The notes under the pieces were generated by a model. The model saw only the letters and a list, made by a program, of their open reading frames with translations, was not told where the DNA came from and did not search any database. This document shows positions 7,904 to 14,320 of a stretch of 64,000 bases of DNA, one piece after another (the first letter of the stretch is position 1; each line of letters opens with the position of its first letter). Source of the stretch: Hyphomicrobiales bacterium (GTDB lineage: Bacteria > Pseudomonadota > Alphaproteobacteria > Rhizobiales > Rhizobiaceae); NCBI GenBank assembly GCA_900469345.1, contig UBWZ01000002.1:98847-162846 (forward strand), in the 5' to 3' direction. The translations under genes and the position numbers were made by a program.

Positions 7904-8593
7904 CTAAAGCGTCATCTGCCGCATGTGGAACTGCAGCTGCGCCAGGGGATAGCGATAGGCTTTTCCCACCGGGCAGGCATTGCGCGCCTTACAGCCCCCT
8001 TCCATGCACCTTCCCTGACCTGCCTCGCCGAGATAGTCTCGGCAGGCGCGTACGTCGAATGCCGCCTCGCTCACCGCGTTTGCGGGGCACGCGCTCAGGC
8101 ATGGCTTTTCGGCGCAGCCGTCACAGGGATGACCGGCGACATGGGCGGTCGCCTCAAGGACATCGGCAAATCCGAGCGCGCCTCGATAGCCATGCCAGAG
8201 CCCGAACTGCGGATGGATCAGCAATCCGAGCGGCGACGCTTTCATTCCCTCGGCCATCATCGCCCATCGCTGGAACGGCTGCCATGGCGGATCGGACGGG
8301 AAATAGGCGGTGGCGCAAAGATCCTCGGCGAGCGGCTGGATGACCGCCTTCGACCAGCGATCCAACGGGTCGGGTCCGCTGTGGATATGCGCCCAGCGGC
8401 TGAAGGCAGGCCAGATCGAACCGCCGATATTGCCAAGCAGCAGGACAGAGCGGGCATGCCTCCCGTCCGCAAGCAGAGGGCCGTCACCTTCGGCAAACGC
8501 GGCGATCCCGCGCATCGTGATGCCGGTGGGTCGAAGCGCCCGCTCCACCCTTTCCAGGGCATCGCGGGCGCTGTTATCGCCGGTGGAGCTCAC
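7904..8593 (-). CDS. 4Fe-4S ferredoxin-type protein linked to the MttB cluster
   Basis: A 229-residue predicted cytosolic electron-transfer protein. The C-terminal third holds CDGCAEKPCLSACPANA (Cys-x2-Cys-x4-Cys-x3-Cys-Pro), followed by further Cys in ACRDYL, GRCMEGGCKA and NACPVG, enough for one or two 4Fe-4S clusters in the style of the QueG C-terminal domain. The N-terminal part matches nothing I know. The start is GTG at 8593 with AAGGGG upstream; this GTG overlaps by four bases (GTGA) a stop codon that closes an in-frame continuation of mttB. Its place after mttB suggests it supplies electrons for reductive repair of cob(II)alamin, which is inference. Confidence 0.8.
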   Translation of the reverse strand: MSSTGDNSARDALERVERALRPTGITMRGIAAFAEGDGPLLADGRHARSVLLLGNIGGSIWPAFSRWAHIHSGPDPLDRWSKAVIQPLAEDLCATAYFPSDPPWQPFQRWAMMAEGMKASPLGLLIHPQFGLWHGYRGALGFADVLEATAHVAGHPCDGCAEKPCLSACPANAVSEAAFDVRACRDYLGEAGQGRCMEGGCKARNACPVGKAYRYPLAQLQFHMRQMTL

Positions 8594-8694
8594 TGCGGCC
8601 CCTTGTACTGGTAGTGTGGGCGCCAGACGCTTTCCTGGATAAAGTCAGCGACCTGCCTCGCTCCGCCTTGCTCCCTGGCGGCCTCGGGCTCTCT
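8590..8694 (-). other. Open in-frame continuation of mttB past its TGA stop (34 codons)
   Basis: Downstream of the mttB TGA (8695-8697) the same frame stays open for 34 codons and ends PHYQYKGPQ at a TGA that overlaps the GTG start of the next gene as GTGA. The stretch has coding-like base use (about three quarters GC at third positions, about half at second positions) and no in-frame start codon. It could be a former C-terminus cut off by a nonsense change, a readthrough extension, or chance. Confidence 0.45.
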
Positions 8695-10260
8695 TCAAGT
8701 GAAGGCGTCTGGCACCGAATCCTTGCGCTCCCGGATATAGGCGAGGAGCGCCTCGTCGATCGCCGGATCGAGCGGCGGCGCTTCGTAGGAATCGAGCCAA
8801 GAGCGGCAGAGCGCGTTGGCACGCTCTTCGACCCGCTTCTGCCCCTCGATCTCCCACTGCTCGAACGAGTTGTTGTCGGCAAGCGCCGAGCGATAGAAGG
8901 CGCTTTGGAAATGCGCTTGCGTGTGCGCGCAGCCAAGATAATGGCTGCCCGGCCCTACTTCGCGGATAGCCGACAGCGCCTGCCCCTCGTCGGTCAGATC
9001 GATTCCTTGCGCCATCTTCTGCATCATTCCGAGCTGGTCCTGGTCGATCATGAACTTCTCGTAGGACGACACCAGCCCGCCTTCGAGCCAGCCTGCCGCG
9101 TGGAGCACGAAGTTGGTGCCGGCAAGCAACGTCATGTTGAGCGTATTGGCCGACTCATGCGCCGCCTGCGCATCGGGCACCTTGGAGGCGCAGAGCGATC
9201 CGCCGGTCCGGAAAGGCAGGCCAAGCCGGCGCGCCAGCTGCGCGGCCCCATAGGAGACCAGCGAAGGCTCCGGCGTGCCGAAGGTGGGCGCGCCGGATTG
9301 CATCGAGATGGAGGCAGCAAACGTGCCGAACAGCACCGGGGACCCCTTGCGGATGAGCTGGGTGAGCGCGGCGCCCGCCAATACTTCCGCCAGGATCTGC
9401 GTCAGCGTTCCCGCCACCGTAACCGGGCTCATCGCGCCGGACAGGATAAACGGAGACACGACCGAGGCCTGGTTGTGCCGCGCATAGACCTTGAGCGCGC
9501 CGAGCATGGTGCCGTCGAACACCATCGGGGAGTTGGCGTTGATAAGGTTCAGCGTCACGCAGTTGTTTTCGACGAATTCGTCGCCGAAAACCAGCTTCGC
9601 CATGGCCACCGTGTCTTCGGCACGCTCGGGCGCGGTCACCGACCCCATGAACGGCTTGTCGGAATATTTGATGTGGCTGTAGACCATGTCGAGATGGCGC
9701 TTGTTGACGGGAACATCGACCGGCTCGCACACCGTTCCGCCGGAGGAATGCATCGACGGCGCCATGTAGGCGAGCTTCACGAAATTCCGGAAGTCCTCGA
9801 TGGTCGCGTAGCGCCTGACGCCGTCGAGGTCGCGCACGAAGGGAGGACCGTAGACCGGCGCAAAGACGGTGGCATTGCCGCCGATCTTGACGCTGCGCTC
9901 GGGATTGCGCGCATGCCATGTGAACTCGCTCGGCGCGGTCTTCAGCAGTTCGCGGCACAGTCCTTTCGGAAAATGGACCCGCTCACCCCGAACATCCGCG
10001 CCGGCCTCTTTCCACAGCGCAAGTGCTTCCGGATCTTCGCGAAACTCGATGCCGATCTCTTCCAGCACCAGGTCGGCATTGCGTTCGATGAGCTGCAGGC
10101 CCTCTTCGTCCAGCACCTCGTAAACACCGATGCGTCGCGTGATGTATGGCAATGATGGCCCCGCGCCGCCGCCTGTCCGTGCCGCGCGGCGACCGGCCGC
10201 TCCGCGTTCACCGCGTCCACGGCGTCCCGCCTGTTCCGTCTGCTGGGTTACCTCGTCCAT
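8695..10260 (-). CDS. mttB: Trimethylamine methyltransferase family protein (MttB superfamily, non-pyrrolysine)
   Basis: Predicted corrinoid-dependent methyltransferase that demethylates a quaternary or tertiary amine and puts the methyl group on the corrinoid protein. The 521-residue barrel has no internal amber codon, so it belongs to the non-pyrrolysine branch. Characterised members of that branch use glycine betaine, proline betaine, carnitine or butyrobetaine, whereas true trimethylamine enzymes carry pyrrolysine. Motifs include ITRRIGVYEVLDEEG, GTFAASISMQSGAPTFG and GSHYLGCAHTQAHF. The ATG at 10260 follows GTGAGGAGCATC. Residues 10-35 are Gly/Arg-rich and precede the barrel. Transcribed divergently from the corrinoid-protein gene, with 269 bases of shared promoter region. 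The substrate is inferred from the betaine importer and bmt nearby. Confidence 0.9.
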   Translation of the reverse strand: MDEVTQQTEQAGRRGRGERGAAGRRAARTGGGAGPSLPYITRRIGVYEVLDEEGLQLIERNADLVLEEIGIEFREDPEALALWKEAGADVRGERVHFPKGLCRELLKTAPSEFTWHARNPERSVKIGGNATVFAPVYGPPFVRDLDGVRRYATIEDFRNFVKLAYMAPSMHSSGGTVCEPVDVPVNKRHLDMVYSHIKYSDKPFMGSVTAPERAEDTVAMAKLVFGDEFVENNCVTLNLINANSPMVFDGTMLGALKVYARHNQASVVSPFILSGAMSPVTVAGTLTQILAEVLAGAALTQLIRKGSPVLFGTFAASISMQSGAPTFGTPEPSLVSYGAAQLARRLGLPFRTGGSLCASKVPDAQAAHESANTLNMTLLAGTNFVLHAAGWLEGGLVSSYEKFMIDQDQLGMMQKMAQGIDLTDEGQALSAIREVGPGSHYLGCAHTQAHFQSAFYRSALADNNSFEQWEIEGQKRVEERANALCRSWLDSYEAPPLDPAIDEALLAYIRERKDSVPDAFT

Positions 10261-10529
10261 GATGCTCCTCACCCTCTGCCGCTTCGCTGTCGTCTTTTGA
10301 TGCGCCATGCTATGCTCAAGTGCAAGTCGAGCCCCGCTCGTCTGCGGCAAAGGATCGGCCTGTCTGCGCCAAGACGCGCGGCGTCCTCCCATTAAGCCAG
10401 GCCGCAACCCTTCGTCGCGTTTCCGACGCCCGGCTGTCGCAGACAAAAGAAATTGCCGCACGTTTTCCGGCTAGATATGGTCGGGACGAAAGTGATTTGC
10501 CCAGTCTCCTCCAATAGGGAAGAAACACC
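10261..10529. promoter_or_regulatory. Shared divergent promoter region between mttB and the corrinoid-protein gene
   Basis: The two halves of the methyl-transfer cluster diverge from these 269 bases, so this is the likeliest place for binding by the LysR or GlxA-type regulators encoded at the end of the cluster. The only symmetry I see is short (CGTCG...CGACG near 10413-10428). No promoter hexamers stand out. Confidence 0.45.
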
Positions 10530-11231
10530 ATGGCCGACGACGACATCATCCTGTCCGAGCTTTCCGACGAAGAACTCGTGCAGCAGATGCACGACGACCT
10601 CTATGACGGTCTGAAGGAGGAGATCGAGGAGGCGACAAACATCCTCCTCGAGCGCGGCTGGACGCCCTACGACGTCCTGACCCAGGCGCTGGTGGAAGGC
10701 ATGCGGATTGTCGGCATCGACTTCCGCGATGGCATTCTGTTCGTGCCGGAAGTCCTGCTGTCGGCAAACGCCATGAAAGCCGGCATGAACATTCTGCGCC
10801 CGCTGCTGGTGGCTACCGGTGCGCCGAAGCTCGGCAAAATGGTCATTGGTACCGTCAAGGGCGACATCCACGACATCGGCAAAAATCTGGTCGGGATGAT
10901 GATGGAGGGCGCGGGCTTCGACGTCGTCGATCTCGGGATCAACAATCCGGTCGAGAACTATCTGGATGCGATTGAACGCGAGCAGCCGGACATCATCGGC
11001 ATGTCGGCGCTGCTGACGACCACCATGCCGTACATGAAGGTCGTGATCGATACGCTGAAGGAAAAGGGAATGCGCGACGATTACGTCGTGCTGGTTGGCG
11101 GCGCGCCTCTAAACGAGGAATTCGGCAAAGCCGTTGGCGCCGACGCCTACTGCCGCGATGCGGCTGTCGCTGTCGAGACCGCGAAGGAATACATTCGCCG
11201 CAAGCACAACAGTCTCGCCGCCGGTTCGTGA
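10530..11231 (+). CDS. Corrinoid protein (MttC/MtbC family, B12-binding)
   Basis: Small cytosolic carrier that holds the corrinoid and shuttles the methyl group between MttB and a second methyltransferase. The 233-residue protein has the helical cap typical of methionine-synthase-like corrinoid proteins at residues 8-95 and a Rossmann B12 domain after it. GDIHDIGKNLV (about residues 111-121) contains the DxHxxG motif whose His is the lower ligand of cobalt, and MSALLTTTM and VLVGGAPLN complete the B12 pocket. The ATG at 10530 follows AGGGAAGAAACACC. First gene of the rightward arm of the cluster. Full length for the family. Confidence 0.93.
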   Translation: MADDDIILSELSDEELVQQMHDDLYDGLKEEIEEATNILLERGWTPYDVLTQALVEGMRIVGIDFRDGILFVPEVLLSANAMKAGMNILRPLLVATGAPKLGKMVIGTVKGDIHDIGKNLVGMMMEGAGFDVVDLGINNPVENYLDAIEREQPDIIGMSALLTTTMPYMKVVIDTLKEKGMRDDYVVLVGGAPLNEEFGKAVGADAYCRDAAVAVETAKEYIRRKHNSLAAGS

Positions 11232-11258
11232 TCGATCCGGCGGCGACACATTTAAGAA

Positions 11259-11420
11259 TTAGTACTTGGCGGCGCGGTTGACCTTGTGGCCAGCCGACTG
11301 CGTAGCGTCGACGGTGTTGGCCGTATCCTGGCCCATGCCACGGATCGTGTTACCGCAAGAAGAAAGTGAAACCATCGTCGCGAAGAGGGCGGCGATTACC
11401 GTGGCTGTCTTGACCGTCAT
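11259..11420 (-). CDS. Entericidin A/B family small lipoprotein
   Basis: A 53-residue envelope peptide. A short signal sequence ends in the lipobox-like LSSC (lipidated Cys near residue 22) and is followed by GNTIRGMGQDTANT, the entericidin signature, ending HKVNRAAKY. Entericidins are membrane-active lipoproteins linked to stress and programmed lysis in enterobacteria; in rhizobia their role is unknown. It lies on the opposite strand inside the corrinoid cluster, and its start is only 14 bases from the proposed start of the next gene. Confidence 0.85.
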   Translation of the reverse strand: MTVKTATVIAALFATMVSLSSCGNTIRGMGQDTANTVDATQSAGHKVNRAAKY

Positions 11421-11434
11421 GTGAGATTACTCCG

Positions 11435-12076
11435 ATGGGTAGGGATCAAATCGTTTCGGAAACTGCATTTCCGGCGAAGGAACGTTCAACTCGCGAAAAA
11501 GTTCACGTGATCGCTTGCGGAGCGATCGCTCGCGAAATTTTAGCCGTATGCCGCCAGCATGGGCTCGACCATATCGACCTCAATTGCTTGCCTGCCATCT
11601 GGCATGCCTACCCGCAAAAAATCGTTCCGGGACTGGAACAGGCGCTGCACGAAGCCCGGGAGCGCGGCTTTCAGCGCATCTTCTTCGCCTATGCCGACTG
11701 CGGGACCGGCGGCGACATCGATCGGCTCTGCGAGCGCGAGGGCGTAGGCCGGATCGAAGGCCCGCACTGCTATTCCTTTTTCCACGGCAACGACGCCTTC
11801 GCGGCGAACGGTGACGACGACATCTTCACCTTCTTCCTCACCGATTTCCTTGCCCGCCAATTTCAGGCCTTCGTCATCGAACCGCTCGGGCTCGACCGGC
11901 ATCCGGAGCTCAGGGACATGTATTTCGGCCATTACCGGAAGCTCGTGTATCTGAGCCAGGAAGAGGACGAGGCCCTGCAGGAAAAGGCGCGCGAGGCTGC
12001 AGCCTACCTCGGCCTCGAATACGAATACCGCTTTACCGGTTACGGCGATCTGACGCCTGCCCTGAAGGCTATTTAA
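11435..12076 (+). CDS. DUF1638 domain protein of the methyltransferase cluster
   Basis: A 213-residue soluble protein of the DUF1638 family, which is often encoded beside MttB-type genes but has no proven activity. Conserved elements are VIACGAIAREI (about residues 25-35), FAYADCGTGGDID (about 87-99) and GPHCYSFFHG; the Cys and His in them could bind a metal or a corrinoid, which is speculation. The first 22 residues look non-conserved, and the proposed ATG sits only 14 bases from the divergent entericidin start with a poor ribosome binding site. An in-frame GTG at 11507, right at the conserved core, is a possible alternative start. Confidence 0.8.
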   Translation: MGRDQIVSETAFPAKERSTREKVHVIACGAIAREILAVCRQHGLDHIDLNCLPAIWHAYPQKIVPGLEQALHEARERGFQRIFFAYADCGTGGDIDRLCEREGVGRIEGPHCYSFFHGNDAFAANGDDDIFTFFLTDFLARQFQAFVIEPLGLDRHPELRDMYFGHYRKLVYLSQEEDEALQEKAREAAAYLGLEYEYRFTGYGDLTPALKAI

Positions 12077-12130
12077 CGCTTTCTTGGATGTTCCCGGCCG
12101 ATGGTGTATCGGGGTACAGGGGAACGGAAA

Positions 12131-12907
12131 ATGCAGGACGTGAACGCGGCTCCGATCGTGGTGATGACGGCTGGCGGGCTAAACCCCCAGGTCATGATCA
12201 ATGCTCTGGCAAAACACTTTTCCAACATTCACGTCATTGTCGAGCGTCCGGAATCGAAGCGGCAAATCCTCCGCCGCCGTGCCCGCCGGTTCGGCTGGAT
12301 GCACGCCGTCGGCCAGCTCGGCACGACGATCGCCGCCCGGCTCGGCAAGAAGTTGTCGACGCGACGGGCCAGCGAGATCGTCGCGCTCTACGGCCTGTCC
12401 GGCGAGCGACAACCGACCATTCCGCTGACCAAGGTCGATTCGCTTAACGATGCGGATTGCCGCCGCCTCGTAGCGCAGCTGCAGCCGAGGGTGATCCTCA
12501 CCATTTCGTGCCGGCTCCTCTCGTCCGAAACCCTGGCTGCCCTGCCCTGCCCGGTTATCAACTTCCACGCCGGCATCAATCCCGTCTACCGCGGCCAGAT
12601 GGGTGGCTACTGGGCGCGCATCGGCCACGACCAGGGTAATTTCGGCGCCACCGTGCATCTCGTCGACAAGGGCACCGATACGGGCGGCACCCTTTACGAG
12701 AGCCGCGTGACGCCATCGAAGGCGGACACGATGGCAACCTATCCGCTGCTGATCACGGCGTCCTCGACCGGCATCACAGTCAAGGCGCTGCAGGATGCGC
12801 TCGCCGGCACCCTGAAGCCCTATGCGCCTCCCGGCCGGTCCGTCCTGCGCTTCCCGCCAACCGTCTGGACGTGGCTCTATCATGGCCTTACCAAGGGCAT
12901 CTGGTAG
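12131..12907 (+). CDS. Formyltransferase-fold protein (Fmt/PurN-like) of the C1 cluster
   Basis: A 258-residue protein whose middle matches 10-formyltetrahydrofolate-dependent formyltransferases. VINFHAGINPVYRGQMGGYW (about residues 148-167) keeps the catalytic Asn and His of the N-x-H motif, and GATVHLVDKGTDTG (about 179-192) supplies the catalytic Asp. A positively charged segment KRQILRRRARRFGW (about residue 40) precedes it. The acceptor cannot be predicted. Its place between DUF1638 and the corrinoid:folate methyltransferase suggests a role in handling folate-bound C1 units. The start ATG has GGGGAACGGAAA before it; the preceding gene ends 54 bases upstream. Confidence 0.8.
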   Translation: MQDVNAAPIVVMTAGGLNPQVMINALAKHFSNIHVIVERPESKRQILRRRARRFGWMHAVGQLGTTIAARLGKKLSTRRASEIVALYGLSGERQPTIPLTKVDSLNDADCRRLVAQLQPRVILTISCRLLSSETLAALPCPVINFHAGINPVYRGQMGGYWARIGHDQGNFGATVHLVDKGTDTGGTLYESRVTPSKADTMATYPLLITASSTGITVKALQDALAGTLKPYAPPGRSVLRFPPTVWTWLYHGLTKGIW

Positions 12908-12997
12908 CGCGTCGTTTTTCGCGGCACGCGGCGTCGTCCCGAGCGCAGTCTCGACCGGCGCGGGCAGGCATGCTGAGCGGCAACAGGAGAGCAGGTG

Positions 12998-13300
12998 ATG
13001 GCGGATCGGATCATCGTCTATTGGCGGGACATTCCCGCTCAGGTCATCATCAAGCAGGGCCGCAAGACAGCCAAGCGCGAACTCTCGCTTCGCTTCACCG
13101 AGGCGATCGACATGTGCGCCATGCGCACCGGCGCCGCGGAAACCGACGATTACTTGGCCGAATGGCGCAAGGCGGACCCGACGCCGGTATCCGACGATCT
13201 GGAGGCCGAGGCCGACAAGGCTGCGAGCGAGCTGGAAGCAGCCTATGACAGGGAGCGCCTGATCAGGCTTGTAAAGGCGGGCGGCCGCGAGGCCGCCTGA
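12998..13300 (+). CDS. Small virulence-factor-family protein (Virul_Fac type) of the MttB cluster
   Basis: A 100-residue protein with the opening RIIVYWRDIPAQVIIKQG and the segment LRFTEAIDMCAMRTGAAETDDYLAEW, as in the family named virulence factor in domain databases (the name says little about function). The second half is acidic and helical, ending in KAGGREAA. AGGAG lies eight bases before the ATG at 12998, and an in-frame GTG directly precedes it. It sits 47 bases before the folate methyltransferase gene, so an accessory role in the methyl-transfer pathway is likely but unproven. Confidence 0.75.
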   Translation: MADRIIVYWRDIPAQVIIKQGRKTAKRELSLRFTEAIDMCAMRTGAAETDDYLAEWRKADPTPVSDDLEAEADKAASELEAAYDRERLIRLVKAGGREAA

Positions 13301-13347
13301 GCATCCCTTCCCATCAATCGGCGCCGAGGAGGCGTCTGGAGGATTGA

Positions 13348-14310
13348 ATGACCCGTACCATCGTCGCATCCGCTACCCGCGAAATCATCATCGGCTTCGA
13401 CCAGCCCTTTTGCGTGATCGGCGAACGCATCAATCCGACCGGCCGCAAGAAGCTCGCCGCGGAAATGATCGATGGCAATTTCGACACCGTCATCAAGGAT
13501 GCGCTGGAACAGGTGGCAGCCGGAGCGACCATGCTGGACGTCAATGCCGGTGTCACCTCCGTCAACCCCAATGAGACCGAACCCGGGCTTCTTGTCCGGA
13601 CGCTTGAAATCGTCCAGGGCCTGGTCGACGTGCCGTTGTCGATCGACAGCTCCGTGACAGCCGCCATCGAGGCCGCTCTGAAGGTTGCCAAGGGCCGACC
13701 GCTCGTCAATTCCGTGACAGGCGAGGAGGAAAAACTGGAAGCCATTCTGCCGCTGTGCAAGAAATACGACGTGCCCGTGGTTGCCATCTCCAACGACGAG
13801 ACGGGCATTTCCATGGATCCGGACGTGCGCTTCGCCGTTGCCAAGAAGATCGTAGAACGGGCCGCCGACTACGGCATCAAGAGCCACGACATCGTTGTCG
13901 ATCCGCTGGTCATGCCGATCGGCGCTCTCGGCGATGCCGGCCGCCAGGTATTCCAGCTGCTGTACCGTCTGCGCAACGAGCTCAAGGTCAACACCACCTG
14001 CGGCCTGTCCAACATCTCCTTCGGCCTGCCCCACCGACATGGCATCAATGCCGGCTTTATTCCGATGGTGATCGGCGCCGGCATGACCTCGGCCATCATG
14101 AACCCGTGCCGCCCGCAGGAGATGGAAGCGGTGCGCGCCGCCAACGTCCTCAACGGCACCGACGAGAACTGCACCAACTGGATCAAGACCTACCGCGATT
14201 ACAAGCCGGCCGAAGGCGGTGCCGTCGCCGCCTCCCCGGCCCCGGCGACTGCAGGTGGACGACGCGGCGGGCGTGCCGCGCGGACCGGCGCCGGCGCGGC
14301 GACGGAGTAA
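13348..14310 (+). CDS. Methyltetrahydrofolate:corrinoid-type methyltransferase (pterin-binding family)
   Basis: Predicted to move the methyl group between the methylated corrinoid protein and tetrahydrofolate, which would bring the demethylation product into C1 metabolism. The pterin-binding barrel (about residues 10-285) shows CVIGERINPTGRKK, DVNAGVTSVNPNETEP and CGLSNISFGLP, the usual folate-pocket motifs of MtgA/AcsE-like proteins. A flexible tail of about 30 residues follows: Ala/Pro-rich, then GGRRGGRAARTGAGAA. Nearly the same motif (GRRAARTGGGAG) stands at the N-terminus of MttB. GGAGGATTGA precedes the ATG. It ends ten bases before the reactivator gene, so the two are cotranscribed. 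Confidence 0.9.
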   Translation: MTRTIVASATREIIIGFDQPFCVIGERINPTGRKKLAAEMIDGNFDTVIKDALEQVAAGATMLDVNAGVTSVNPNETEPGLLVRTLEIVQGLVDVPLSIDSSVTAAIEAALKVAKGRPLVNSVTGEEEKLEAILPLCKKYDVPVVAISNDETGISMDPDVRFAVAKKIVERAADYGIKSHDIVVDPLVMPIGALGDAGRQVFQLLYRLRNELKVNTTCGLSNISFGLPHRHGINAGFIPMVIGAGMTSAIMNPCRPQEMEAVRAANVLNGTDENCTNWIKTYRDYKPAEGGAVAASPAPATAGGRRGGRAARTGAGAATE

Positions 14311-14320
14311 CGGCAGCAGC

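Noticed and set aside
8614..10155. 513-codon plus-strand frame across mttB
   Set aside because: The minus-strand frame encodes MttB with family motifs and a proper ribosome binding site; the plus-strand frame has neither.
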